Numbered from the stretch's first letter, positions 1 to 8,701 are shown. The stretch: 64,000 nucleotides of DNA from Nakamurella sp. PAMC28650 (GCF_014303395.1 NZ_CP060298.1:3801001-3865000); one strand, 5' to 3'. The notes: generated by a model from the sequence alone, not told the origin. Made by a program: numbers and translations.

Positions 1-210
1 GCCGGCCGCGCCATGCGGACCTCCGATCCGACCCGGGGCGGCATCCTGCGCATCGCGGTGTACTCGATGGACGGGTATTCGGTGCGCCCGCTGACCTCCG
101 CCGCCCTGTTGGCCGGCTCGGTGGGGTGCATCGCCTCGGTCGCGCCACCGCTGGGCCTGGTCGGGACACTCATCGGGCTCGGGGACAAACCGGCACCCGT
201 CACCCGCTAG
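1..210 (+). CDS. C-terminal end of an unidentified protein (partial)
   Basis: The frame is open from the window edge to a TAG at 208-210, so this is probably the 3' end of a gene that starts upstream. The visible 69 residues contain one hydrophobic, Ala/Gly/Leu-rich stretch (about residues 30-60) that could be a membrane segment, then a short polar tail ending PVTR. There is no recognisable domain. A strong hairpin at 329-361 would end its transcript. An internal ATG at 13 exists but has no ribosome binding site, which favours a truncated longer gene. Function unknown. Confidence 0.4.
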   Translation, partial: AGRAMRTSDPTRGGILRIAVYSMDGYSVRPLTSAALLAGSVGCIASVAPPLGLVGTLIGLGDKPAPVTR

Positions 211-328
211 CCGGCGACCCACGCGGCACAATTTATCCAGGTCAGTCTGTCTCGGCCAATTCAGTCGGTCTCCGGCCCCTGGCAGCAGTGGCACTGCCGT
301 CCTGGAGCGGACCAGGAGCGAAGGCGGC

Positions 329-361
329 GGCACCGGCCGAAGCCTGATCCCGGCCGGTGCC
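329..361. terminator. Stem-loop, likely intrinsic terminator
   Basis: Perfect 11-bp arms, GGCACCGGCCG (329-339) and CGGCCGGTGCC (351-361), around an 11-nt loop. It lies 119 bp after the upstream stop codon and 50 bp before the insertion sequence. There is no U-tract, as is usual in high-GC actinobacteria. Confidence 0.55.
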
Positions 362-411
362 CCCCGGTGGCGCGCTTCCCTCGGAGGGCCGGCTGTGCGA
401 ACACCTGGACC

Positions 412-1436
412 GGGTAGCTGCTTGAGTAAAGTTCAGAACGGGACGTCCACTGCTGCAACAGGATTGCGCAGTTCAGCGAGCGGGTGTGGGTCTGTGTTCA
501 CGGCCTGCTGCAACAGTCGGTAGAACAAAAGCCCGCGACTCTTCGAGGTGCGTCGGTTGAACCGGAATGTGTATTCGTCCAGGTAGTAGGCCAGGTGCTC
601 CTGGGAGACCGCGTAATGCAGGGTGCCGGTCAGCCAGCGTTTGAGCAGCGAGGCGACCATGTGGACGCCGGGGAGGTTGATGTGGGCGGGCTCGGCGCTG
701 TCGGTCCCGACGAACGCGACGTGCTCGTAGCCGGCCGCGGTCAGCTTCTTCAGGTAGTTGGCGCCATCGGTTCTGACCGTTGATCCTTTGGCGATGACGC
801 GGTCGGCGAAGCCGAGCATGCTGACCGATCGGGCTGTCTCGGCCAGCTCGATGCGGACCCTGCCCAGCTTGCGGCCGGGGATCGATTCCACTGCGATCAT
901 CGCCGCGGTGTGGTCCTTCACGCCGCCTGCGCGGCCGCGAGGCTCGTTGCCGATGAACACTTCATCTAACTCCACCACACCGGAGAGCAACTCCCGCTCG
1001 GGGCGGACCATCGCCCAGCGTAGCTTCTGCAGCCATGCCCACGCTGTTTCGTAGGATCCGAAACCCAGCACCCGCTGCAGACCTTGCGCGGACATCCCGT
1101 TCTTCTGCGAGGTGATGAACCAGATCGCCGCGAACCACGTCGACAGCGGCGTCCGGAGCCGGTGGAAGATCGTGCCGGCGGTCACCGACGTCTGCCGGCC
1201 ACACCTGGTGCACATCCATTTCGCCTTCGCCGTACGCCAACCGCCGGGCGCCCCGCACACCGGACACACAAACCCCTGGGGCCACCGCAGACGCTCCAGA
1301 TACGCCAGACACGACGAGTCATCCGGGAACCACTCCAGCAACTCCTGAAAGGTCCGGGGGTAATCGACACCACCGACCGGGTAGGCACACACTGGCTCTG
1401 ACATGGCCAAATACAACTTGACTCAAGCAGCTACCC
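412..1436 (-). mobile_element. IS1595-family (ISXO2-like) insertion sequence
   Basis: A 1025-bp element bounded by inverted repeats. The left end reads GGGTAGCTGCTTGAGT then AAAGTT. The right end, reverse complemented, reads GGGTAGCTGCTTGAGT then CAAGTT, so 21 of 22 bases match. It carries one transposase gene on the minus strand that nearly fills it. The 8-bp flanks (CCTGGACC and AGTACATG) are not a target duplication, which IS1595-family elements normally make. This suggests a rearrangement or deletion at one end after insertion. The right end stops 8 bp before the GTG of the dinB remnant. Confidence 0.85.
433..1404 (-). CDS. IS1595-family transposase
   Basis: A DDE-type transposase of the ISXO2-like/IS1595 family, about 323 residues, the expected length. 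The N-terminal part has a zinc ribbon (CPVCG about residues 47-51, CTRCG about 65-69) that recognises DNA. The catalytic domain follows, with the first Asp in VELDEVFIG and the second in VRTDGANYL. The family C-terminal signature LKRWL...[12 protein letters not shown] is intact. I took the ATG at 1404; an in-frame TTG at 1416 lies inside the terminal repeat. The stop codon at 433-435 overlaps the left inverted repeat, as is normal for a compact IS. The frame is unbroken, so the enzyme may be active. Confidence 0.88.
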   Translation of the reverse strand: MSEPVCAYPVGGVDYPRTFQELLEWFPDDSSCLAYLERLRWPQGFVCPVCGAPGGWRTAKAKWMCTRCGRQTSVTAGTIFHRLRTPLSTWFAAIWFITSQKNGMSAQGLQRVLGFGSYETAWAWLQKLRWAMVRPERELLSGVVELDEVFIGNEPRGRAGGVKDHTAAMIAVESIPGRKLGRVRIELAETARSVSMLGFADRVIAKGSTVRTDGANYLKKLTAAGYEHVAFVGTDSAEPAHINLPGVHMVASLLKRWLTGTLHYAVSQEHLAYYLDEYTFRFNRRTSKSRGLLFYRLLQQAVNTDPHPLAELRNPVAAVDVPF

Positions 1437-1443
1437 AGTACAT

Positions 1444-2635
1444 GTGTTCGTGTCCCAGAGTGCATCCATCCTGCACGCCGACCTCGACTCGTTCTTCGCC
1501 TCGGTCGAGCAGCGCGATCACCCCGAACTGCGCGGTCGACCGGTGATCGTCGGCGGTGGCGTGGTGCTGGCCGCCAGCTACGAGGCGAAGGCGTTCGGGG
1601 TGCATTCGGCGATGAGCGGCCCGTGCCTGCCCGCAGGCCGTCGTCGTCGAGCCCCGCTTCGCGGCGTACTCGGCGGCCAGCAAGGATGTCTTCGCCGTCT
1701 TCGAGCAGACCACTCCGTTGGTCGAGGGAATCTCCATCGACGAGGCGTTCCTGGATGTCGGAGGACTGCGGCGGGTCTCGGGGACGCCGGTCGACATCGC
1801 GGTGCGGTTGCGGGAACGGGTCCGGCACGAGGTCGGGTTGAACATCACCGTCGGGATCGCGCGGACCAAGTTCCTGGCCAAGGTGGCCAGTGGCGTCGCC
1901 AAACCCGATGGGCTGCTGGAGGTCCCGCCGGATGGTGAGCTTGCCTTCCTCCATCCTCTCGCGGTGGAGCGACTGTGGGGGGTGGGAAAGGTGACCTCCG
2001 CCAAACTGCGGGCGCTCGGTGTCAACACCGTGGGTCAGGTGGCCGTGCTCGACGAATCGACCTTGATTTCCATGCTGGGCCGGGGATCTGGGCGACACCT
2101 CCATGCGCTGGCGCACAACCGCGACCCTCGGCAGGTGCAGGTGGGCAAACGGCGCGGGTCCATGGGGGCGCAGCGTGCGCTGGGACGGAAGCCAAGGAGC
2201 GCCGAGGATCTCGACGCCGTCCTGATCGGGCTCGTCGATCGGGTCAGCCGCCGCATGCGCGACGGTGACCGACGGGGTCGAACGGTGGTCCTGCGACTGC
2301 GGTTCGGTGACTTCACCCGGGCCACCCGCTCCCACACGCTGTCCTGCCCGACGGCGCTGACCTCGGAACTGCTGGTCGCCGTGCGGGACCTGATGGCTGC
2401 CGCGGCGCCACTGGTCCGTGACCGCGGCCTGACCCTGATCGGCATCTCCGTCGGTAATTTCGAGGGCCGGGAGGTCGCCGTGCAACTCGAGTTGCCGTTC
2501 GACGGCATCGCCGTCACCGCATTGGACTCGGCCCTGGATCAGGTCCGTCATCGCTTCGGCCCGAGCGCGCTGACCCGCGGTGTCCTGCTCGGTCGGGATC
2601 CGGGGCTCTCGATGCCGACGCTGCCAGATTCCTGA
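1444..2635 (+). pseudogene. dinB: DNA polymerase IV (Y-family), frameshifted
   Basis: The DinB translesion polymerase N-terminus reads from GTG 1444 ([16 protein letters not shown], catalytic Asp present, then VIVGGG and SYEAKAFGV). The frame is lost at about 1615-1640, just after SAMSG. In another frame the sequence continues as [15 protein letters not shown], then [15 protein letters not shown] with the catalytic Asp-Glu pair, the helix-hairpin-helix and the little-finger domain, to a TGA at 2633-2635. One indel therefore breaks an otherwise complete gene. The IS element ends 8 bp upstream of the GTG, and no ribosome binding site is visible in the IS end, so the native promoter may also be lost. 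A sequencing error could explain the indel but not the missing promoter. Confidence 0.75.
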
Positions 2636-2694
2636 CGGGCCGGCGGATCGGCTCGCCGACGAACGGGCGCGGTGGCGTCGAAGTAGGTTGGGGC

Positions 2695-3654
2695 ATGGCA
2701 ACTCGTGGCAGCTCCCCCGCCGTGGAACTGACAGCAGGCGATCGTGACGTCCGGATCTCCAATCCCGATCGGGTCTACTTTCCCGAGACCGGTGCGACCA
2801 AGCTGGATCTCGCGAAGTACTACCTCGGGGTCGGAGAAGGCATCGTGAACGCGCTGCGGGAGCGGCCGTGCATGATGCATCGATTCCCGGACGGGCTCTC
2901 GGGTGAGAAGGTGCACCAGAAGAGGGTTCCGCACGGTGCGCCGCCCTGGCTCGAGACGGTCAGGGTCGATTTTCCGTCCGGCCGGCATGCCGACGAGCTG
3001 TGCGTGACGCGGTTGGCCGACGTCATCTGGTCGGTGCAGATGTCATGCGTGGAGTTCCATCCCTGGAACAGTCGTCGCGCCGACACCGAGCACCCGGACG
3101 AATGGCGGATCGACCTGGACCCGATGCCGGACTGCGGGTTCGAGACGGTCCGGCGGGTCGCACACGTCACCCACGATCTGCTCGAGGAGATCGGCGCCGT
3201 CGGCTGGCCGAAGACGTCCGGCGGGCACGGCATGCACGTCTACGTGCGGATCGAACCCCGTTGGGGCTTCACCGATCTGCGGCGCGCCGCGCTGGCCTTC
3301 GCCCGGGAGATCGAGCGCCGGGTACCCGACGAGGTGACCACCACCTGGTGGCGCAAGGATCGCGACCCACGGAAACTGTTCGTCGACTACAACCAGAACG
3401 CGCGCGACCACACCATCGCCAGCGCCTACTCGGTGCGCGGCGTCCCCCGCGGCACCGTCTCCACCCCGATCACCTGGGCGGAGGTCGACGACGTCGAACC
3501 CCGGGAGTGCACGATCGCCACCGTTCCGGCCCGCTATGCCCAGATGGGTGACCTGCACGCCGGTATCGACCAGGCCGTCTTCTCCATCGACCCGTTGATC
3601 GAGTGGGCCGAACGCGACGAGCGCAACGGCGCGGAGGACGTGCCAACGGACTGA
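2695..3654 (+). CDS. ligD: Stand-alone LigD-type polymerase/primase
   Basis: A polymerase domain of the bacterial NHEJ ligase D family (archaeo-eukaryotic primase superfamily), 319 residues with no nuclease or ligase domain. It would add nucleotides or fill gaps at broken DNA ends with Ku and a separate ligase. The active site is intact: IDLDP gives the metal-binding Asp140 and Asp142, KTSGGHGMHV (173-182) is the nucleotide-binding motif, and FVDYNQN (229-235) supplies the third Asp. ATG 2695 is chosen because the conserved N-terminus VRISNPDRVYFP follows directly. It sits 59 bp after the dinB remnant. Separate polymerase-domain paralogues are common in actinobacteria, so the ligD symbol refers to the domain, not to a full-length LigD. 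Confidence 0.85.
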   Translation: MATRGSSPAVELTAGDRDVRISNPDRVYFPETGATKLDLAKYYLGVGEGIVNALRERPCMMHRFPDGLSGEKVHQKRVPHGAPPWLETVRVDFPSGRHADELCVTRLADVIWSVQMSCVEFHPWNSRRADTEHPDEWRIDLDPMPDCGFETVRRVAHVTHDLLEEIGAVGWPKTSGGHGMHVYVRIEPRWGFTDLRRAALAFAREIERRVPDEVTTTWWRKDRDPRKLFVDYNQNARDHTIASAYSVRGVPRGTVSTPITWAEVDDVEPRECTIATVPARYAQMGDLHAGIDQAVFSIDPLIEWAERDERNGAEDVPTD

Positions 3655-3693
3655 CCGGTTCCGGGGGCCGCACCGCCGCAGGAGATCGGAACC

Positions 3694-3966
3694 TCAGCTG
3701 ACGGCGGGGCCCGGCGGGTTGCCCGCCTGACGCAGGACCCGCGCCACGTCGTCCAGCGCGAGCCACAGCGGGCGGGCGCTGGCCGCATCCCCCGGGGTGA
3801 ACTGCACCGTGATCATCACCGCCTCGTCGGTCCACCGAAGTGCGGTGCAGGGCCACATCTCGTAACCGCCCGCGTCATCCAGGACCAGCCTGGCGATGGC
3901 AGGCACCCGGCCCTGCGGCTTGGTCGGCACCACCTTCGGATCTACCTCGTTCAGATACCGGTGCAT
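3694..3966 (-). CDS. Small conserved-looking protein of unknown function
   Basis: A 90-residue protein starting MHRYLNEVDPKVVP. The ATG at 3966 is chosen because GGAG lies 6 nt upstream on the minus strand; longer in-frame starts (3972, 3978 and beyond) lack this. The sequence has a mixed hydrophobic pattern (RVPAIARLVLDDAGGYEMWPCTALRW, then VMITVQF and LWLALDDVARVLRQ) that suggests a small alpha/beta domain. There are no membrane segments or catalytic motifs. It is convergent with the LigD-type polymerase gene. Its upstream DNA carries a hairpin-forming dyad and a 19-bp tandem duplication. I do not recognise the family. Confidence 0.6.
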   Translation of the reverse strand: MHRYLNEVDPKVVPTKPQGRVPAIARLVLDDAGGYEMWPCTALRWTDEAVMITVQFTPGDAASARPLWLALDDVARVLRQAGNPPGPAVS

Positions 3967-3979
3967 CGCCATCTCCATG

Positions 3980-4010
3980 CCGGCAGTGTATCGAACATAT
4001 GTACTGCCGG
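3980..4010. promoter_or_regulatory. Dyad upstream of the small gene, candidate operator
   Basis: CCGGCAGT (3980-3987) and ACTGCCGG (4003-4010) form a perfect 8-bp inverted repeat starting 14 bp upstream of the ATG at 3966. The centre, TCGAACATATGTACTG (3991-4006), has a perfect left half of a mycobacterial-type SOS box (TCGAAC) but a poor right half, so LexA control is only a weak possibility. The position suits a repressor site or a leader hairpin. Confidence 0.35.
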
Positions 4011-4024
4011 GGTCTGCCCGGTCG

Positions 4025-4062
4025 GGTGATCGTCGTACACCGCGGTGATCGTCGTACACCGC
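4025..4062. repeat. Perfect 19-bp tandem duplication
   Basis: GGTGATCGTCGTACACCGC occurs twice head to tail (4025-4043 and 4044-4062) in the 191-bp gap upstream of the small gene at 3694-3966 and downstream of the SPFH gene at 4158. It could be a duplicated regulator site or a recent slippage event. Confidence 0.7.
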
Positions 4063-4157
4063 ACGGATCAACTACGGCGGCGCGGTTGAACTCGCCCCGA
4101 TGGGGATCAGAGGGGACACGAGCCGTCGGGTTGAGCGGCGCCGGTCCGGAATTCGGA

Positions 4158-5300
4158 CTACGAGCCGGCCGGCGGGGGCGCCGACGGCGTTCCGCACGCG
4201 GCGCAGAACCTGGCGCCCGGTGCCAGTTCGACCCCGCAGTTGGTGCAGTGCGCGACCGCGGGCACGAGTCCGGTACCGCAGTTCTGGCAGAATTTCGCCC
4301 CGACCGGGTTGCCGGTGTGGCAGGCGGAGCAGGTCACCCCGGGCGGCGCACCGAGCGGTTGCGAAGGGGGTGCGGGCGGCGATCCGGCCGGTGGCGGGCC
4401 GGCGTAGCCGCCTCCGATGCCGCCGGCAAAACCTTGCGGCGGCGGCGCAGCCGGAGGGTAGGGCTGACCGCCCTGCTGGCCCATCCCCAGGCCGAGGCCG
4501 AGGAACGCGCCGCCCACCCCGGCGCCGCCCTGAGCCATCCCCTGCCCGGCGCCGAGGGCCATCTCGCCGGCGGCGTACTGGTTGAAGCTCCCGGCCAGAC
4601 GCGAGTAGCTGGTGTCCTTGGCCAGGGTCTTGAGCTGCTTCTGGTCCTCCTCGGCGAGGTTGATGTCGAAGTTGCCCATCCTGGTGATCGCGACGCCGTA
4701 CGTCTCCAGCTGTCGGTTCGCGTTCTCGATGACCTTCTGCTCGATCTCGGGCGTGTACGCCGACAGCCCGAGGATCGGCCAGCTGTTCCGGACGATCTGG
4801 GTGGTGATGTCGGTGCGCAGCACCTTGAGCATCTGATCGCTGACCCAGTTGCTGACCTTGCCGTTGTCGGTCACGTCCAGGGTGCCCAGCAGGTTCATGA
4901 TCAACATGACCGGATCGGTGACGCGCATCGCGTAGTCGCCGAAGACCCGCAACGTGACGATCAGGCCGGTCTGCGGATCCTGGACGTCGTCGATCCGGCC
5001 GCCGAAGGTGAACCCGGTGAATTCCCGGTTAGCGACGAAGTACAACTCGGCACGGTAGGCCCGCCCTGCGGTCGCCGCATCGATGATGATGCCCAGTCCG
5101 GGTATCTCGTCCGCATCGATCTGATGACGACCGGGTCCCATCGTCGCAGCGATCTTTCCGGTGTTGACGAAGATGGCCAACTCGTCGGCATTGACGATCG
5201 CGCGGGTGTACCGCCGGATGCTCTGGTCGGGCCACTTGTAGACGAGCTGACCCTTCTTGTCGTCGGGCACCGCGATGAATTCGCGTCCGAGTAGGGCCAT
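4158..5300 (-). CDS. SPFH-domain protein with C-terminal double zinc ribbon (YdjI-like)
   Basis: A 380-residue protein of the SPFH/'virion core' family. Residues about 1-250 form the SPFH (band-7-like) domain, including GREFIAVPDDKKGQLVYKWP near the start and a coiled segment rich in Glu/Gln (EEDQKQLKTLAKD). A Gly/Pro/Gln-rich linker follows, then two zinc-ribbon halves (CSACHTGN...CQNCG, CTNCG...CAACG). ATG 5300 has GGAGG 8 nt upstream; the much longer open frame above it is spurious. In Bacillus, YdjI is a membrane-stress partner of PspA, but there is no pspA here. It is divergent from two zinc-ribbon AIM24 genes, with 156 bp between, suggesting a shared control region and a common membrane-associated role. 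The function is inferred only. Confidence 0.85.
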   Translation of the reverse strand: MALLGREFIAVPDDKKGQLVYKWPDQSIRRYTRAIVNADELAIFVNTGKIAATMGPGRHQIDADEIPGLGIIIDAATAGRAYRAELYFVANREFTGFTFGGRIDDVQDPQTGLIVTLRVFGDYAMRVTDPVMLIMNLLGTLDVTDNGKVSNWVSDQMLKVLRTDITTQIVRNSWPILGLSAYTPEIEQKVIENANRQLETYGVAITRMGNFDINLAEEDQKQLKTLAKDTSYSRLAGSFNQYAAGEMALGAGQGMAQGGAGVGGAFLGLGLGMGQQGGQPYPPAAPPPQGFAGGIGGGYAGPPPAGSPPAPPSQPLGAPPGVTCSACHTGNPVGAKFCQNCGTGLVPAVAHCTNCGVELAPGARFCAACGTPSAPPPAGS

Positions 5301-5456
5301 TTCCGCCTCCGGGCTCAGGTTGGGCAGTACGCCTGCTGAAAATGTAGACCTTCGATGCCGAAGTTCGCAGTACACCGGGTATGTCCGCCTGCTAACTTTC
5401 CAGAGCGCCCCTGATCCGTCGCCGCCATGGACGCAGCTCTGACCGGAGGAGGACTG

Positions 5457-6254
5457 ATGGACCGGATCGAATGTCAGTGGTGTCACAGCCAGGACGCCGG
5501 TGAGTCGACCTCGTGTTCCACCTGCGGAGCGCCGTTGGATGTCCGCAACCGGGTCAGCGAGTCGGGTTGGCGTGAAGCCCCGAGGCTCCGCGACATGACC
5601 GAGATCCGGTTCTCCAACAGTTCGTGTCAGGTCGAGGGTGAATTGGTGCCGGTCGCCGAGTTGAACCTGACCGCAGGCGATTCGGTCTTCTTCGAGCACC
5701 ACGTGATGCTGTGGAAGGACGAGGCCACCCCGCTGTCGCAGATGAACATCGGGGGTGGCCTCAAACGCAGCCTGGCCGGAATGCCGTTCACCATCTCGGT
5801 GGCGCACGGGCCGGGCCGGGTGGCCTTCTCTCGTGACGCCCCGGGAGAAATGGTGGTCCTGCCGCTCCATCCCGGTATGGAGATCGACGTTCGAGAGCAT
5901 GCTTTTCTGGTGGCCTCGGCCAGCGTCACCTATTCGTTCGTGCGCATCAAGGGCCTGGCCAACATCCTGCATGGCGGGGGCGGCATGTACATGGACCGCT
6001 TCGTGACATCCGGTGCGCCCGGACTGCTGGTGCTGCACGGCTACGGCGCCGTACTGGAGCGTTCGCTGGCCGCCGGCGAGAAGATCCTGGTCGAACCGGG
6101 CGGATTTCTGTACAAGGACTCCACGGTGGTCCTGAACACCGTGCAGCTCCCGTTCCGGACCGGCATGTTCGGGAAGAACATGAGCATGGCCGAGATGGTC
6201 GGGCCGGGCCGGGTGGGCATCCAGTCGATGTACGTCCACCACCACTCGGAGTGA
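5457..6254 (+). CDS. AIM24-family protein with N-terminal zinc ribbon (copy 1)
   Basis: A 265-residue protein. The N-terminus is a compact zinc ribbon (CQWC at 6-9, CSTCG about 20-24). The AIM24 (DUF124) beta-rich domain follows from about residue 45, with its typical glycine-rich features (GGGLKRSLAGMPF, GPGRVAFS, GEMVVLPL). ATG 5457 is fixed by GGAGGAGG 5 nt upstream. The stop is 6 bp before the next gene, which is a paralogue of the same layout, so the two form an operon. AIM24 was named for a yeast inner-membrane protein; bacterial members have no assigned reaction. Pairing with an SPFH/zinc-ribbon gene suggests a membrane-scaffold complex. Confidence 0.85.
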   Translation: MDRIECQWCHSQDAGESTSCSTCGAPLDVRNRVSESGWREAPRLRDMTEIRFSNSSCQVEGELVPVAELNLTAGDSVFFEHHVMLWKDEATPLSQMNIGGGLKRSLAGMPFTISVAHGPGRVAFSRDAPGEMVVLPLHPGMEIDVREHAFLVASASVTYSFVRIKGLANILHGGGGMYMDRFVTSGAPGLLVLHGYGAVLERSLAAGEKILVEPGGFLYKDSTVVLNTVQLPFRTGMFGKNMSMAEMVGPGRVGIQSMYVHHHSE

Positions 6255-6260
6255 GATTCG

Positions 6261-7247
6261 ATGACCACCCCGCCGGCACCTGACTCGACCTACACCTGCC
6301 GCTACTGCCGGCAGCCCAGCGACGTGCTCGTCCACTCGTGTCCACGGTGCGGTGCACCGACCGATGTGCGCGCCGTCATCAGCCGGTCGGGATGGGTGCG
6401 GCAGCCACCGATCAAGGACATGGCCCGCATCCAGTTCGGCCAGTCGCAGGTGCAGATCGAGGGACGTCAGGTACCGGTCGCGGACTTCAAGCTGGCGGGT
6501 CCGGAATGGATCTACTTCGGGCACCACACCCTTCTCTGGTGCGACCCGTCGGTGCGACTGCAGCAGATGAGCCTGAAGGGCGGTTGGAAACGCATGATGG
6601 CGGGGCTGCCGATCCTGATGGCGCAGGCCTCCGGACCCGGCCAGATCGGCCTGGCCGACAGCCACACCGGCGAGATGGTGGCCCTGCCGCTGCAGGCCGG
6701 GCAGTCGATCGTCGTGCGGGAGCATCGTTTCCTCTGCGCCACAGGCAGTGTCGCCTACGACTGGCAGGCGTCCTCGATCTGGTACGTGACCGGCACCGGT
6801 GACGACCAGGAGACCCACTACCCGTTGGGCGTCTACGAGGACCGTTTCGTGGCCAAGGACGGACCTGGCCTGATCCTGCTGCATTCGCCCGGGAACACGT
6901 TCATCCGTGATCTCGGCCCCGGCGAGACCATTCTGATGAAGCCCACCGCGATGCTCTACCGCGATGTCACCGTGACGGCGCACCTGCACGTGGAGTATCC
7001 GAACAGCAGCTTCACGACGCGCGCGATGGGCGGACTCCTCGGAATGGCCGGAGGTGCCGTCGGCGAACTCTCCGGCGGAATGTTCGCGAGGAGGATCGCG
7101 AACGCGACGTCATCGGCGTGGAGCAATCGCAACGTGTGGCTGCGTCTGGTCGGCCCCGGACGGGTCGCCATGCAGTCGGTGTTCGAGCGCGAGGAAGCCA
7201 GCAACTACATCCAGCGGAGCAGCCCGGCCACCGAACAGCGCTGGTGA
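6261..7247 (+). CDS. AIM24-family protein with N-terminal zinc ribbon (copy 2)
   Basis: A 328-residue paralogue of the preceding gene. It has the same zinc ribbon (CRYC about 12-15, CPRCG about 27-31) and AIM24 domain (GGWKRMMAGLPIL, GPGQIGLAD, GEMVALPL, GPGRVAMQSV). It differs by an extra segment of about 45 residues near 245-290 (GGLLGMAGGAVGELSGG), glycine-rich and possibly membrane-interactive. ATG 6261 lies 6 bp after the first copy's stop, and GGAGTGAG at the end of that gene serves as ribosome binding site. The two copies probably arose by tandem duplication and then diverged. Both could bind the zinc-ribbon SPFH partner encoded on the other strand. Confidence 0.85.
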   Translation: MTTPPAPDSTYTCRYCRQPSDVLVHSCPRCGAPTDVRAVISRSGWVRQPPIKDMARIQFGQSQVQIEGRQVPVADFKLAGPEWIYFGHHTLLWCDPSVRLQQMSLKGGWKRMMAGLPILMAQASGPGQIGLADSHTGEMVALPLQAGQSIVVREHRFLCATGSVAYDWQASSIWYVTGTGDDQETHYPLGVYEDRFVAKDGPGLILLHSPGNTFIRDLGPGETILMKPTAMLYRDVTVTAHLHVEYPNSSFTTRAMGGLLGMAGGAVGELSGGMFARRIANATSSAWSNRNVWLRLVGPGRVAMQSVFEREEASNYIQRSSPATEQRW

Positions 7248-7441
7248 ACGGGTCACCGTGATGCGCTGGCCGGCACCCCGGGCCCGACCTGTCCCAGGAG
7301 CGAGCCGGAGCGAGCCGGTGGGTACCGGCCCCCGGTGTTGATGACCGCCGCGTCCGGACCGCCGCGGTCACGGTGCAGAATGGTGTAGTCGTTGCCTTCC
7401 CTAACGACTTCACTGCCGCCTGAAAGGTGAATGCGCGCCGC

Positions 7442-8701
7442 ATGACCGACCTGGACCGCACCACGGGCACAGCGCCGCTCACCCTGCGGTCGATCACCCC
7501 GTCGGTGTTCCTGCCGGCGATGATCTACGAGATCGGCAACGGCGCCACCGCTCCGGTGATCGCCCTGACCGCCCTGCAACTCGGCGCCTCGCCTTCGACG
7601 GCGGGGTTCATGCTGGCGTTGCTCGGAGTCGGTCAGGTGCTCGGGGACATCCCGGCCTCGGCGCTCGCCGATCGGATCGGCGACCGTCACGCGATGATGC
7701 TGGCTGCCGGGCTGGCCACGATCGGACTCGCCGGTTGCTTCCTGGCCCCCGATCTGGCCGTCCTGGGGATCTCGCTGCTGCTGATCGGGATGGCCAACGC
7801 CACCTTCTATCTCGCTCGGCAGTCCTACCTCACCGAAGTGGTCCCCACCGCCATGCGCGCCCGCGCCATGTCCACCCTCGGCGGGTCGCACCGGATCGGG
7901 CTCTTCATCGGTCCGTTCGTCGGCGCGGCGGCCATCGGTCTGACGGAGTTGCGCAGCGCCTACGTGGTCGCCATGGTCACCGCAGTGGCCGCCGGTGTGC
8001 TGCTGCTGGTGGTTCCCGACGTCCAGCTCCCGCCCGGCCAGGTGACGACCGCCCGCGGCGGAGTGACCTCCCGCGAGATGCTCGCCGGCCACCGGCGGTT
8101 GTTCGCCACCCTGGGGGTGGCCATCCTGGCGGTCGGAGCCGTCCGGGCCGCACGACAGACGGTCCTGCCCCTGTGGGCCGAACATCTGGGCATCAGCGCA
8201 GCCGGGACGAGTCTGATCTTCGGGATCGCCAGCGCGGTCGACATGGCGCTGTTCTACCCGTCCGGCAAGGTGATGGACCGCTACGGACGGCTGGCCATCG
8301 CCCTCCCCTCCATGACGATCCTCGGGGCCGCGATGATGACGCTGCCACTGACCTCCGGCGCGCTGTCGCTGACCATCGTGGCCATGGTGATGAGCTTCGG
8401 GAACGGCATCGGCTCCGGCATCATGATGACGCTCGGCGCCGACGCGGCACCGGCGGTGGGCCGCATCAAATTTCTCGGGATCTGGCGCGTGTTCAGTGAT
8501 TCCGGCAATGCCGCCGGCCCGGTGGTGATGTCGTTGGTCGCCTCGGTCACCACGCTGGCCGTCGGAATCGTGAGCATCGGCTCGGCCGGGCTGCTGGCCG
8601 CGACCGCGCTGGCCATCTGGGTGCCGCGTTACTCGCTGTTCGCGACCGCCAGATCCATCGCGGCCGAGCGCGTGCGTGACGGGCCGGACGGCTCCGCCTG
8701 A
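7442..8701 (+). CDS. Major facilitator superfamily transporter
   Basis: A 419-residue protein with about 12 hydrophobic helices and a loop 2-3 motif resembling MFS motif A (ADRIGDRHAM). A second such region, GKVMDRYGRLA, lies between helices 8 and 9. It belongs to the drug/metabolite exporter-like MFS; the substrate cannot be read from sequence. ATG 7442 has GGTGA about 11 nt upstream; an in-frame GTG at 7427 would add five residues but overlaps that site. It stands alone, 194 bp after the AIM24 operon and 133 bp before the glutamic peptidase gene. Confidence 0.85.
   Translation: MTDLDRTTGTAPLTLRSITPSVFLPAMIYEIGNGATAPVIALTALQLGASPSTAGFMLALLGVGQVLGDIPASALADRIGDRHAMMLAAGLATIGLAGCFLAPDLAVLGISLLLIGMANATFYLARQSYLTEVVPTAMRARAMSTLGGSHRIGLFIGPFVGAAAIGLTELRSAYVVAMVTAVAAGVLLLVVPDVQLPPGQVTTARGGVTSREMLAGHRRLFATLGVAILAVGAVRAARQTVLPLWAEHLGISAAGTSLIFGIASAVDMALFYPSGKVMDRYGRLAIALPSMTILGAAMMTLPLTSGALSLTIVAMVMSFGNGIGSGIMMTLGADAAPAVGRIKFLGIWRVFSDSGNAAGPVVMSLVASVTTLAVGIVSIGSAGLLAATALAIWVPRYSLFATARSIAAERVRDGPDGSA

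Noticed and set aside
404-1444. 8-bp target site duplication around the IS element
   Set aside because: Flanks CCTGGACC and AGTACATG do not match in any register I tried.
3991-4006. SOS box upstream of the small gene
   Set aside because: Only the left half TCGAAC is perfect; the right half GTACTG differs at three of six positions from GTTCGA, so it is mentioned only as a possibility.
5301-6989. Long minus-strand open frame continuing above the SPFH gene (943 codons in total)
   Set aside because: It is antisense to the two AIM24 genes, has no conserved domain, and a strong ribosome binding site fixes the SPFH start at 5300.
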